From: JASBTN01 sp965228805
Lineage (GTDB): Bacteria; Pseudomonadota; Alphaproteobacteria; Rhodobacterales; Rhodobacteraceae
Direction of reading: 5' to 3'
Assembly: GCF_965228805.1 (NCBI RefSeq)
Contig: NZ_CBDDIE010000003.1
Location: 620,001-684,000 of the forward strand
DNA length: 64,000 bases
Shown here piece after piece: positions 42,179 through 51,571 of this stretch. The position numbers and the translations under genes are program-made. The notes below the pieces were generated by a model. It made no database searches, was not told the DNA's origin, and saw only the letters and a program-made list of their open reading frames with translations. Numbering within the stretch: position 1 is the first letter of the stretch; every line of letters begins with the position of its first letter.

Positions 42179-43849
42179 TCAGTCCTCCTCCGGCGCCTTG
42201 AACAGATCCTTGCGCAAGGTCATCAAAGCCGCCGGGTCGATGCGCCCCTGGATCACCGTGGTTTCGCCGCTGGCCAGCGCCTCGGTCAGGGCCGGGCCCA
42301 AATCGCCGGGTCCGTCGACCCAGATCCCCTTGCCACCACAGAGCTCGGCAAACTTGTCGTAGCGTGGCGAGGTGATTTCAGCGCCCAGAAGACGCCCCCC
42401 ATAGAACTCCTGCTGATAGGCCTTCTCGGCCCCCCAAGCCTGGTTATCCAGCACAACGATGACAATGGGCAGACGGTGCGAGACGGCGGTCTGGATCTCG
42501 ATCATCGTATAGCCCACGGCGCCGTCGCCCATCACGGCCACCACCGGGCGCTCGGGCGCGGCGGCCTTGGCACCGATGGCGGCGGCCAGACCGAAGCCTA
42601 CGAGGCCGAAATCGAGCGGGGTGATCAGGCTCATCGGCGCGTAGTGAGCCAGCCGGTCGGCGGCCTGCAGGCAGGTATTTCCGGTGTCCAGCGTGACGAT
42701 GGCGTCCTCGGGCAGCGTCTCACGGATTTCAGCCAATGCGCGGCGAGGGTGCATCGGCAGGGTGTCGATCGCGGCCTCCTCGGCCCGTTCAGCGGTCAAG
42801 CTTGCCATATCCGCGCGGAAGGCATCCCGCCAGGCGTCGCAGGCGGGTTTGGGGGCAGAGACCAGCGCCTCAGCGGTCAGGCGGGCGTCGCCCTGCGCCG
42901 CAATCTCGGCGGGGAAATAGCGCCCGACCGCCGCACCATCGACATCCACATGGGCGATGCGCGTATCCGCCCCCACGTAGTCGTTCGAATGGAAGGTCGA
43001 GTTGAACCCCAGCCGCGCGCCCAGCACGACCATCACGTCGGCCTCCTTGGTCAGGCGCGAGGCCACCCGGTTGCCGCGCGGCCCGGCTTGGCCTGCGAAC
43101 CAGGGATGACCATGACGCATCACATCCGCATGGCCGGTGGAGGCCACGACGGGCACCTCCAGTGCCTCGGCAAGCGCCGTCAAGGCATCCCGCCCCTGGC
43201 CCCATTTGAACCCGCCACCGGCAAAGATCACCGGGCGCTCCGCCTCTGCGAGCATGGCTGCGATGGCGTCGATGGCGTCCGGGGCGGCAGGCCCTGGGCG
43301 GGCGATGTTCACCGGTGCCGGATCACTGGCAGGAACCTCGGCGGCGAAGAGGTCACGCGGCACATGCAGCACCACCGGCCCGCGCCGCCCGGTGTTGGCC
43401 AGGCGGATGGCGTCCTCCAGCATCGGGGCCAGGCGCGAGGGGTCCGTCACCATGACCGAACGTTTCGAGATCGGCGCAAACAGGGCGACCTGGTCGACCT
43501 CCTGGAAGGTGTCCTTGCACTGATCGGCACGGGTGATGGCCCCCGCGATGACCACCATCGGCGAATAGGCCAGCTGCGCCTCGGCCACGGCGGTGACGAT
43601 ATTGACCACGCCCGGCCCGGCCTGCGCCCCCAGCACCACTCCGGGCTTGCCGGTCATGCGTGCCCAGGCATCCGCCATGTGCCCCGCCGCCCGTTCATCG
43701 CGGGCGCCGACATAGGCGATGTCGCCACCCTGATACATGGCGTCGTAAAGCTCCAACATCGAGCCACCCAGGAGGCCGAAGACTGTGTTGATGCCATTGG
43801 CTTTCAGCACGCGGTAGGCGGCCTCGCCGCCGGTGATCTGATCGGTCAT
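42179..43849 (-). CDS. ThDP-dependent enzyme of the acetolactate synthase superfamily
   Basis: A 556-residue protein with the three-domain order of the acetolactate synthase superfamily. The ThDP-activating glutamate is Glu52 in GARDERAAGHMADAWAR. The C-terminal ThDP/Mg motif begins at GDGAVGYTMIEIQT and ends with LDNQAWG. AGGAGG precedes the ATG. No regulatory subunit gene is adjacent and the context is catabolic, so it is probably not anabolic acetolactate synthase. Decarboxylase, carboligase or sulfoacetaldehyde acetyltransferase-like roles are possible. It is the last gene of the methylated-amine operon, 198 nt after the demethylase gene. Confidence 0.8.
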   Translation of the reverse strand: MTDQITGGEAAYRVLKANGINTVFGLLGGSMLELYDAMYQGGDIAYVGARDERAAGHMADAWARMTGKPGVVLGAQAGPGVVNIVTAVAEAQLAYSPMVVIAGAITRADQCKDTFQEVDQVALFAPISKRSVMVTDPSRLAPMLEDAIRLANTGRRGPVVLHVPRDLFAAEVPASDPAPVNIARPGPAAPDAIDAIAAMLAEAERPVIFAGGGFKWGQGRDALTALAEALEVPVVASTGHADVMRHGHPWFAGQAGPRGNRVASRLTKEADVMVVLGARLGFNSTFHSNDYVGADTRIAHVDVDGAAVGRYFPAEIAAQGDARLTAEALVSAPKPACDAWRDAFRADMASLTAERAEEAAIDTLPMHPRRALAEIRETLPEDAIVTLDTGNTCLQAADRLAHYAPMSLITPLDFGLVGFGLAAAIGAKAAAPERPVVAVMGDGAVGYTMIEIQTAVSHRLPIVIVVLDNQAWGAEKAYQQEFYGGRLLGAEITSPRYDKFAELCGGKGIWVDGPGDLGPALTEALASGETTVIQGRIDPAALMTLRKDLFKAPEED

Positions 43850-43859
43850 GTTTCCCTCC

Positions 43860-44051
43860 TTACAGGGTCCGCCGGACCGGGCGGAGGATCGCACCCTTGG
43901 CGGTTCGTTTCTGCGGGCGGTAAAGCGCCGCCCCGGTGTTCTCTCCAGCAAAGCAGCCGTCAGCCGTTTTGCCCAATGTTGCGGCCGAGGACCGGGCAGG
44001 GGTGAGGGCAATCACCTTCGCCCCGGTTCTTCGCGGCCCGGCCACGGTCAT
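43860..44051 (-). CDS. Possible 63-aa ORF coupled to the demethylase gene
   Basis: A 63-residue ORF whose ATG overlaps the TGA stop of the upstream FAD/GcvT gene (ATGA), the same coupling used across this operon. The product is basic (many Arg/Lys, ending RPVRRTL), has one Cys, and shows no recognisable domain or membrane segment. The position argues for it and the composition against it. It could equally be non-coding spacer before the ThDP enzyme gene. Confidence 0.3.
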   Translation of the reverse strand: MTVAGPRRTGAKVIALTPARSSAATLGKTADGCFAGENTGAALYRPQKRTAKGAILRPVRRTL

Positions 44052-46459
44052 GCATCCGCCCGCGGACGCAGGTTCTGCGGGTCAAAGACGGCGTCGTCCT
44101 GCACCGTCACGTCGTAGGTCTGGTTCAGAAGCTGCACCTGAAGCCCGGTCTTGGGCGTGCCCTTGCGGACAAACAGCCAGCCAAGGCTCTTGCCGACCGT
44201 GTACCCATAGCCACCGGAAGTGGTGAGACCGACGGGCTGACCATCCTGAAGCACCGGCTCACCGCCGTGGATGTCGATGTCCTCGCTGTGCAGTTCGGCG
44301 TAGAACAGCTCCCAGCCGGGATTGGCCTCCAGCAGCGCGTCACGGCCAAGGAAATCTCGGTCTTTTGCACGCACGAAGCGTTCCAGCCCGACATCGTAGG
44401 GGCCAACATCCGTGGTCAGCTCGCCGGATGCGCGATAGGCCTTTTCCATGCGCAAACCATTGAAGGCGTAAGAGCCAAGGTCCGTCAGCCCATGCTCGGC
44501 GCCGGTTTCAAACAAGGCATCGTAAACCTGCGCGGCATGTTCCAGCGGCATGTGCAGCTCCCAGCCCAGCTCGCCGGTAAAGGCAACACGAAGCGCATAG
44601 CATGTGACGCCTGCCACTTCGATTTCCTGCCCTGACAGCCAGGGGAAAGAAGCGTTGGAAAGATCCGCATCTGTTAGGCTTGCAAGGATTCTGCGGCTGT
44701 TGGGCCCGGACAGCGCCAGCATCCCCCAATCGGCGGAGCGGTTCACAATCTGGACATCCTCTCCCGCCCGGGTGTGGCTCCTGATCCAGTCGAAGTCCGG
44801 GTTGGCACGGGCGATGGCAGAGCCGGTGAAATATCGGTCTTCCGCGATGCGCCATATGGTGATTTCAGTCTCGAACTTGCCCTTTTCTGTCAGCAGGTGG
44901 TTCAGCGAGATCCGCCCGTCCTCCTGCGGGATTGTATTGGCCGACAACCGGTTCAGCAGCGCGCCTGCGTCCTTGCCGGTGATCTCGAACTGAGCGAAGG
45001 CGCAGAGGTCGATCACGCCGGCCGCCTCCCGCGTGGCCTTGGCCTCGCGGGTGGCATTGTCGTGCCAGCCCTGATGCCCCCAGCCGATCTTCTCGACCTC
45101 GCCAACCTCACCGAAATAGCGCGGGCGCTCCCATCCCGCGACCTCGCCGAACACGGCGCCCTTCGCGGCGAGCCTGTCATAAAGCGGATGGCGGTTGAGC
45201 GGGCGCAGGCTGTGGAACTGTTTGCCGGGACAGGGCGTGTCATGGCGGCGCATGAACTCGTCCTTGGTGCGTTCGACAATGTAGTGATCGGTCGAGAAAT
45301 CGCCATAGCGGCGCGGGTCCATCGACCTTGTATTCACCTCCGTCTCGCCATGTACCATCCAATCAGCCAGCACCTTGCCGGCGCCACCGCCCCAGGCCAG
45401 CCCGATCGAAGACCCGCAGGACAGCCAGACATTCGGTGCGCCCGACGGCCCGACCAGCATGCCGCCATCCGGCGTATGGGTAATCGCGCCGCGCACCACG
45501 CGTTTGATGCCCAGATCGGCCAGGATCGGCATCTTGTCGAAGGCGACCATCAGGAAATCGCCAATACTGTCATAATCCGCTTCGAACAGCTCGTTTTCGG
45601 CGGCCCAGGGCGCACCGTCCGGCATCTCCCAAACCGTTGGGCAAACATGCCCCTCGTAGATCCCAATCAGGCCCGACCGCTGTTCCTGCCGGATATAGCC
45701 GCCATAGGCATTGTCGCGCATGACAGGCAGTTCCGGGCGGCCTTCAAACTCGGGCACGGTGTCGGTGACCAGGTAGTGGTGCAGGCAAGAGACGGAGGGG
45801 ATCTTCAGCCCGAACCACTCGCCAACCTGGTTCGCGTAAGACCCGGCCGCGATCACCACGTGCTCGGCCAAAACATCGCCCTTTTCGGTGCGCAGGAGCC
45901 ACATATCACCCTTGCGGCTCGCTCCGATCACCCGGTTGTGCCGTTCGAGTTTTGCCCCGCGCGCGCGGGTGGCGGCGGCCAGGGCCATGGTCACGCCAGA
46001 GGGGTCGATATGGCCGTCTTCGAAGGTGCGCACCGCAGCCTTCACATCATCCACCTTGTAGAAGGGATTGACCCGCGCGACCTCTTCCGGCCCGACCAGA
46101 TCCATCGGCAGATCGAGCAGTTTGCCGACCCCCATGATCGACTTCATCCAGTCGACCTCGTCATCCGTGGTGGCAATGCGGAAGCCACCGACCTCATGCC
46201 AACCGATGCTTTGGCCCGTCTCGGCCTCAACCCGCTTGTAGGTCTCGATCGAGGTCTTGTTGATCCAGCCCGCGATGCGCGAACCGACCGCATGAGCGAT
46301 CTGTCCGGCGGCGTGCCAGGTCGACCCGCTGGTAAGCTCGGCCTTTTCGAACAGGATCGTGTCGGTCCAGCCGTTTTCGGCCAGCTGAAACTGGGTGGCC
46401 ACGCCCATGATGCCGCCGCCGATGATGGCAACCTGCGTGCTGCGAATGGTGTCGGACAT
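44048..46459 (-). CDS. FAD-dependent oxidoreductase / GcvT fusion (dimethylglycine dehydrogenase-like)
   Basis: An 803-residue fusion. The N-terminal FAD-binding DAO domain (IIGGGIMGVATQFQLAENG) has the TWHAAG motif whose His carries covalent FAD in dimethylglycine dehydrogenase. From about residue 420 the folate-binding GcvT domain follows (RPRYFGEVGEVEKIGWGHQG..., ALSGPNSRRIL, FTGELGWELHMP). Such enzymes oxidise N-methyl groups and pass the C1 unit to tetrahydrofolate. The ATG overlaps the stop of the second paralogue by 1 nt (TGATG). The exact substrate (dimethylglycine, sarcosine or another N-methyl compound) is not known. Confidence 0.9.
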   Translation of the reverse strand: MSDTIRSTQVAIIGGGIMGVATQFQLAENGWTDTILFEKAELTSGSTWHAAGQIAHAVGSRIAGWINKTSIETYKRVEAETGQSIGWHEVGGFRIATTDDEVDWMKSIMGVGKLLDLPMDLVGPEEVARVNPFYKVDDVKAAVRTFEDGHIDPSGVTMALAAATRARGAKLERHNRVIGASRKGDMWLLRTEKGDVLAEHVVIAAGSYANQVGEWFGLKIPSVSCLHHYLVTDTVPEFEGRPELPVMRDNAYGGYIRQEQRSGLIGIYEGHVCPTVWEMPDGAPWAAENELFEADYDSIGDFLMVAFDKMPILADLGIKRVVRGAITHTPDGGMLVGPSGAPNVWLSCGSSIGLAWGGGAGKVLADWMVHGETEVNTRSMDPRRYGDFSTDHYIVERTKDEFMRRHDTPCPGKQFHSLRPLNRHPLYDRLAAKGAVFGEVAGWERPRYFGEVGEVEKIGWGHQGWHDNATREAKATREAAGVIDLCAFAQFEITGKDAGALLNRLSANTIPQEDGRISLNHLLTEKGKFETEITIWRIAEDRYFTGSAIARANPDFDWIRSHTRAGEDVQIVNRSADWGMLALSGPNSRRILASLTDADLSNASFPWLSGQEIEVAGVTCYALRVAFTGELGWELHMPLEHAAQVYDALFETGAEHGLTDLGSYAFNGLRMEKAYRASGELTTDVGPYDVGLERFVRAKDRDFLGRDALLEANPGWELFYAELHSEDIDIHGGEPVLQDGQPVGLTTSGGYGYTVGKSLGWLFVRKGTPKTGLQVQLLNQTYDVTVQDDAVFDPQNLRPRADA

Positions 46460-48843
46460 CAAAACGCCTCCTTGGCGGGTTTCAAACTGGCGGTGGCGGG
46501 ATAGCGGGTGCAGGCGATTTCAACCTCGACCTTTTCGGGCAGGTCGCCACCCGGCGGCAGGTCGATTATCGCCAGCGCGACGGAGCGCGCGTACCGATAG
46601 CTCCAGGCGGCAGAAGTGACCTGGCCGATGACCTTACCGCCCGCATAGATCGGTTCATCGTGGATCGGCAGGGCCTCGGGGGTGTCAAACAGCAGGGTAA
46701 CGATCCGGCGAGTCGGGTTGTGATCGCGCAGGGCCTCCTCGCCGACAAAGCCGGTGCCCATCGCGCAGAAGGCGCCGAGGCCCGCCTCCATCGGCGTGGT
46801 GCCGGGGGTAAGCTCATGCCCAAAGGCACGAAACCCGCTTTCGATGCGCAGCGATCCAGATGCATAAAGCCCGGCGTGGCTGGCCCCTGCCGCGACCAGC
46901 GCCTCATGCGCGGCCATGGCCATGTCGGCGGGGATATAGAGCTCATAGCCTTCCTCGCCGGTAAAGCTGAGCCGCCCGGCCCAACCACGCGCCAGCCCCA
47001 CCTCGATAGGGGCAAAGTGGAAGCGTTTCAGATCGGGCACGGGGGCGTTCGTAGTCGCTTGCAGCACCTCTCGCGCCTTGGCACCCGCAAGGCCGATCAC
47101 CGCGTAACCGCTTGTGACATCGGTGAATTCCACGCGCAGATCGCCCCGCGTCTCGCGCATGCGCTTGAGGTCGCGCACAACCTCGCCCGCGCCGCAAATG
47201 ACCAGATAGGCGTCCGGCCCATGGCGCTGCACGGTGACGTCGCTTTCCACCCCGCCGCGCGCATTCAGGATCTGGCTATAAGCGATGCGCCCCTGCGCGA
47301 TGTCCATCTGGGCAGCGCAGAGCCGGTTCAGGAAGGTGCAAGCGTCTGGCCCCTGCACCATGATCTTGCCAAAGGCCGATTGGTCCAGGATCGCCGCGCC
47401 ATTTCGGCAAGCCGCGACCTCCGCCCCGACCTGATCACGCCAGGCGGGCACCCCGAAGCTCAGCGGCAGATGCGCCGCCTCGCCGCCAAAATGCACCGCG
47501 CGTTCCCAGCCGCCACGGCTTTCAAACCGCGCGCCTGCCGCCACCAGCCCGGCATGGATCGGGGAACGGCGCTGGCCGCGCGCGGTCTCCATCGAGCGGC
47601 CCGGATAGGGGTTGTCATAATGGCGGCCCAGGACCTCGGGGATACGCGCCTCCAACGCGCCCAGCACATTCATTTCCGGCGAGAAGCGGCGAATGTCGGC
47701 TTCATTCAGCTCCATCGTCGGTTCGCCCGTGATGATCCATTCCGCCATCGCCTTGCCAGCCCCACCGGCCAGCGCAATGCCGGTCGAGTTCATCCCGCCC
47801 ATCAGGAACAGGCCCGGCACCTCGGGGCTTTCGCCCAGCATGAACTGGCTGTCGAGCGTGAAACTCTCCGGCCCGTTCAGCAGCATGCGCACCTCGGCCT
47901 GCTCCAAGGCCGGGATGCGACGCAGGGCGTTTTCCATCATCGGCATGAAGTGATCCCAATCCTCGTCCAGCAGGTCGAAGCTGAAATCGGCAGGCAGGTC
48001 GCGGGTGGAAATCCCCTTGGCGTGAGGTTCGAACGAGCCGACCAGCAGCCCTTCGACATCGTCGCGCGCATAGAGGAAGGCGTCCTGATCATTCAGCGTC
48101 GGCAGATGCGCGCCCTTGCCCAGCGCCTGCACCTCGGGCAGCGGTTTCGTCAGGATATAGAAATGCTCACAGGCATAGAGCGGCATATGCGCGCCCGCCA
48201 TTTCCGCCACCTCGCGGGACCAGAGGCCGCACGCAATCACCACCTCGTCGGCTTCGATCACATGGTCGCCGACCTCGACGCCGGAAATGCGCCCGCCCTT
48301 CTTTTGCAGCCCCGTGACGCGGGTGTCTTCAAAGATCTGAACACCGCGCGCGCGGGCGCCCTTGGACAGGGCCAGCGCCACGTCCGAGGGGTTCACCCGC
48401 CCGTCCGCTGGCGACCAGACCGCGCCGATCACGTCGTCCACTTCAATGAGCGGCCACAGTTCCTTGGCGCGCTTTGCATCGACCACCTCGGCCTCTAGCC
48501 CGAAGGCGCGCCCCAAGCTGACCTGGCGTTTGATATTGGTCAGCCGGTCTTCATTGGTGGCGAGTGTCAGGCTGCCGGTCTGGATCCAGCCGGTGGCCTG
48601 GCCGGTCTCGCGCTCCAGCTCGCCATAAAGGTCGATCGAGTAGTTGATCAGCTTGGTCAGCGTCGCCGAGGGGCGCAGGCGGCGCACCAGCCCGGCGGCG
48701 TGCCAGGTGGTGCCTGAGGTCAGTTTCGACCGCTCCAGCACCACGATATCCTTCCGCCCCTCGCGGGCCAGGTGATAGGCGATGGAACAGCCGATAACGC
48801 CGCCGCCGATCACGACGGTGCGGGCTTGGGAAGGCAGGCTCAT
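46459..48843 (-). CDS. Second FAD-dependent oxidoreductase / GcvT fusion (dimethylglycine dehydrogenase-like)
   Basis: A 794-residue paralogue of the next gene with the same layout: FAD domain (VVIGGGVIGCSIAYHLAREG), the flavinylation motif GTTWHAAGL, then a GcvT domain (VIGLAGAKAREVL, SFTGEEGYELYIPADMA). The two are clearly diverged, with differences along the substrate domain, so they may act on successive methylated intermediates. Start overlaps the stop of the aminotransferase gene (ATGA); its own stop overlaps the next gene. Confidence 0.9.
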   Translation of the reverse strand: MSLPSQARTVVIGGGVIGCSIAYHLAREGRKDIVVLERSKLTSGTTWHAAGLVRRLRPSATLTKLINYSIDLYGELERETGQATGWIQTGSLTLATNEDRLTNIKRQVSLGRAFGLEAEVVDAKRAKELWPLIEVDDVIGAVWSPADGRVNPSDVALALSKGARARGVQIFEDTRVTGLQKKGGRISGVEVGDHVIEADEVVIACGLWSREVAEMAGAHMPLYACEHFYILTKPLPEVQALGKGAHLPTLNDQDAFLYARDDVEGLLVGSFEPHAKGISTRDLPADFSFDLLDEDWDHFMPMMENALRRIPALEQAEVRMLLNGPESFTLDSQFMLGESPEVPGLFLMGGMNSTGIALAGGAGKAMAEWIITGEPTMELNEADIRRFSPEMNVLGALEARIPEVLGRHYDNPYPGRSMETARGQRRSPIHAGLVAAGARFESRGGWERAVHFGGEAAHLPLSFGVPAWRDQVGAEVAACRNGAAILDQSAFGKIMVQGPDACTFLNRLCAAQMDIAQGRIAYSQILNARGGVESDVTVQRHGPDAYLVICGAGEVVRDLKRMRETRGDLRVEFTDVTSGYAVIGLAGAKAREVLQATTNAPVPDLKRFHFAPIEVGLARGWAGRLSFTGEEGYELYIPADMAMAAHEALVAAGASHAGLYASGSLRIESGFRAFGHELTPGTTPMEAGLGAFCAMGTGFVGEEALRDHNPTRRIVTLLFDTPEALPIHDEPIYAGGKVIGQVTSAAWSYRYARSVALAIIDLPPGGDLPEKVEVEIACTRYPATASLKPAKEAF

Positions 48844-50138
48844 GTCAGAACTCCATCACGGATGAGCGCGGAAATGGCATCGTCGAACAGGTCGACGGCC
48901 TCGTCGATCAGGGCGGGCGTGTGCGGCAGGCCGGTGACGCAGGAGGTGAAGGACATGAAGTCCACGCCGCGTTCCAGAAGCCCATCGCGCAGGGCGTTCA
49001 CCAGCGCAGGCGGGGTGCGGCGGATGGCGGCGGCATCCAGCCCGTCGATCGAGGTGCCGCCGAAGAAAAGGTGACAGGTGGAGCTGTCGCCATAGGCCAG
49101 CGCGGTGACCCCGTGGCGTTTGAACGTGGCATTGAACCCGTCGCGCAGCCGGGCGGCCATGGCATCGGCATGGGCCTGCACGCCGCCGGTCGACAGGATC
49201 TCCATCGCCTTGACGGCGCCCGCGGCCACCATCGGCGCGGCGTTGAACGTGCCCTTGTGGCTGACCGGCGGGGACAACCCGTCGCGGGTCTGGGCAGGGG
49301 ACAGAAGCTCCATGATGTCAGAGCGGCCAACCACCGCGCCGCCGGGCAAGCCGCCGGTCACGACCTTGGCCAGCGTGGTCAGGTCCGGCACCACATTGTC
49401 GCGCGCCTGACGTCCGCCAGGGGACCAGCGCAGACCGGTGATCACCTCGTCAAAGATCAGCACATGCCCGGTGTCCGCAGTGAGCGCGCGGATCGCTTCC
49501 AGAAAGCCCTCCGGCAGCGGGACAGAGCCATAATTGGCGCCCGACGCCTCGACAAACACCGTGCCGATCTGCGGGTCGTCTGCCAGTATCTGCGCGATCG
49601 CCTCGACCGAGGGCGGAGCCACAACCGTCAGGTCGCTGACCACCTGCGGCACCCCCAGCGAGGGCGCGGTATTGGCGCCGGGTTTGGCGCCCTTCAGCAA
49701 CATGTCATGCCAGCCGTGGAAATGCCCGTCGATGCGCAGGACCTTGTCGCGGCCCGAATGCGCACGGCCCAGGCGCAGGGCCAGCATGGTGGCTTCGGTG
49801 CCCGACCCGGTGAACCGCACCCGTTCGGCGGAGGGAAACAGGCGGCAGAGCCATTCGGCCCATTCGACCTCCAGCGGGTGGCAGTCGCCGGTGTAGGGCA
49901 TCTGCCCCATCTGCCGGGCCACCGCCTCGACGATCTCCGGGTGGGCATGGCCCAGCAGCTGGCTCGCCGCGCCCAGTTTGAAATCTATGTAGCGCTTGCC
50001 GTCGGCATCCCATTTCTCGGCCCCCTGGGCGCGGGTGAAATAGGCCGGGTATGGTGCACGGTAACGCAGCTCGTGGCTGACCCCACCGGGCATGACGGCG
50101 CGCGCGCGGGCGGCCCAATCGGCGTTCGTCTGGCTCAT
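48840..50138 (-). CDS. Class III PLP-dependent aminotransferase (glutamate-1-semialdehyde aminomutase-like)
   Basis: A 432-residue fold type I PLP enzyme. The N-terminal ARAVMPGGVSHELRYRAPYPAYF, GSGTEATMLALRLGRAHSG and FDEVITGLRW resemble glutamate-1-semialdehyde aminomutases, and the PLP lysine is Lys258 in LAKVVTGGLPGG. The catabolic context argues against HemL; an omega-transaminase is more likely, passing an amino-aldehyde or keto acid to the adjacent aldehyde dehydrogenase. ATGA couplings exist on both sides. Confidence 0.88.
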   Translation of the reverse strand: MSQTNADWAARARAVMPGGVSHELRYRAPYPAYFTRAQGAEKWDADGKRYIDFKLGAASQLLGHAHPEIVEAVARQMGQMPYTGDCHPLEVEWAEWLCRLFPSAERVRFTGSGTEATMLALRLGRAHSGRDKVLRIDGHFHGWHDMLLKGAKPGANTAPSLGVPQVVSDLTVVAPPSVEAIAQILADDPQIGTVFVEASGANYGSVPLPEGFLEAIRALTADTGHVLIFDEVITGLRWSPGGRQARDNVVPDLTTLAKVVTGGLPGGAVVGRSDIMELLSPAQTRDGLSPPVSHKGTFNAAPMVAAGAVKAMEILSTGGVQAHADAMAARLRDGFNATFKRHGVTALAYGDSSTCHLFFGGTSIDGLDAAAIRRTPPALVNALRDGLLERGVDFMSFTSCVTGLPHTPALIDEAVDLFDDAISALIRDGVLT

Positions 50139-51571
50139 GTCGGCCCCGCGTGGTTGAGGATGATGGATTTCGGCGCGAGGTAGGCAGAGAGCCCCGCCAG
50201 CCCCTTTTCCCGCCCGATGCCGGAGTGTTTCACGCCGCCGAAAGGCACCGTGTCGCCACCCGACAGGAAGCCGTTGACGAAGACCTGCCCGACCTCAAGG
50301 CGGCGCGCCAGCCACAGGGCGGTGTCATGGCTGCGGGTATAGACTCCGGCGACCAGACCGTAAGGGTTGTCATTGGCGATGCGCAGCGCATCTTCGGCCC
50401 CGTCACAAAGGTGGGTGATCAGCACCGGACCAAAAACCTCTTCGCGCGCAATCTCGGCCTCGGGCGGGATGTCGGTAAAGATCGTGGGCGGGTAGAAGAA
50501 CCCGGGCCGGTCAACCCGCTGCCCACCCAGCGCGCAGGTGAACCCCTGCGCCTTGGCCCGTTCCACGAAGCCTTCGACCCGCGCCAGTTGCGCGGCCGAG
50601 ACCAACGGCCCCATGTCCGGGTCGTCCAGAGGGTTGCCCAGGCGCATCGCGCGCGCCTTCTCGGCCAGTTTCGCAATCAGCGCGTCATGCACGCCCCGGG
50701 CGCAGATCAAGCGCGACCCGGCGGCACAAACCTGGCCCGCATTGAAGAAGATCCCGCGCAAGACACCGACGGCGGCGGCATCCAGGTCCGCATCCTCCAG
50801 CACGATCACCGGGGATTTGCCACCCAGCTCCAGCGTCACCCCCGCCACCGGGGTCGAGGCCGCCTGCATCACCTTGCGCCCGGTCGCGGTGGAGCCAGTG
50901 AATGTCACATGGGCCACGCCCTCTTGCCCGGCCAGCGCCGCGCCGGTCTCGCCGCCGCCCAGCACCACGTTGAAAGCCCCGTCCGGCAGCCCCGCCTGGG
51001 TGGCAAGCCGGGCCAGTTCAACGGCGGAGAAGGGGGTGAGCTCTGACGGTTTCGCCACCGCCGTCGCCCCTGCCGCCAGCGCCGGGGCCACGCCGCGCGC
51101 CAGGGTCGAGATCGGGTAGTTCCAGGGCAGGATATGCGCCGTGACCCCCACGGGCTCGGCCACGGTCAGCGCCGTCTGGTCGGGGCCAAGCGGGATCGTC
51201 TCGCCATTCAGCTTGTCGCAGGCGCCTGCGTAGAAACGAAAGTAATCCGCCGCCCGCCCCACGTCCCGGCACGCCTGGGACAGGGGTTTGCCCACATTCA
51301 CCGCCTCGATCCGGGCCAGGCGGTCGGCGTCTTGGGTGATCAGGTCGGCAAGGCGAAACAGCACCGCCGCGCGATCCCTTGGCAGGGTATCCGCCCAACG
51401 CGGCAGAGCCGCCGAAGCCGTCGCAACAGCCTGTGCCACCTGATCCGCATCAGCTTCCCGGAACGGGGATAGCGGCGCCTCGATCGCGGGGTCGACCAGG
51501 CAACGCGCCGCCCCCCGACCGGGGTGGTCAGCGCCGTCAATCCACAAACAGGCCTCAGGCAAGCCGGACAT
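50135..51571 (-). CDS. NAD(P)-dependent aldehyde dehydrogenase (betaine-aldehyde type)
   Basis: A 478-residue ALDH. Motifs are PWNYPISTLARGVAPALAAGATAVAKPSE (read as two blocks) for the cofactor fold, the catalytic Glu in LELGGKSP and the catalytic Cys in FNAGQVCAAGSR. The C-terminal PFGGVKHSGIGREKG is typical of betaine-aldehyde and amino-aldehyde dehydrogenases. Its ATG overlaps the stop of the mttB-like gene (TAATG). It probably oxidises an aldehyde made in this pathway, such as a (methylated) amino-aldehyde. Confidence 0.9.
   Translation of the reverse strand: MSGLPEACLWIDGADHPGRGAARCLVDPAIEAPLSPFREADADQVAQAVATASAALPRWADTLPRDRAAVLFRLADLITQDADRLARIEAVNVGKPLSQACRDVGRAADYFRFYAGACDKLNGETIPLGPDQTALTVAEPVGVTAHILPWNYPISTLARGVAPALAAGATAVAKPSELTPFSAVELARLATQAGLPDGAFNVVLGGGETGAALAGQEGVAHVTFTGSTATGRKVMQAASTPVAGVTLELGGKSPVIVLEDADLDAAAVGVLRGIFFNAGQVCAAGSRLICARGVHDALIAKLAEKARAMRLGNPLDDPDMGPLVSAAQLARVEGFVERAKAQGFTCALGGQRVDRPGFFYPPTIFTDIPPEAEIAREEVFGPVLITHLCDGAEDALRIANDNPYGLVAGVYTRSHDTALWLARRLEVGQVFVNGFLSGGDTVPFGGVKHSGIGREKGLAGLSAYLAPKSIILNHAGPT

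Noticed and set aside
42179..43849. Naming the ThDP enzyme xsc (sulfoacetaldehyde acetyltransferase) or ilvB
   Set aside because: The N-terminus does not match Xsc as I know it, no pta or taurine genes are adjacent, and there is no ilvH partner. Only the superfamily is safe.
48840..50138. HemL (glutamate-1-semialdehyde aminomutase) for heme synthesis
   Set aside because: Alphaproteobacteria make ALA with HemA/ALAS, and the gene lies in a catabolic operon beside an aldehyde dehydrogenase.
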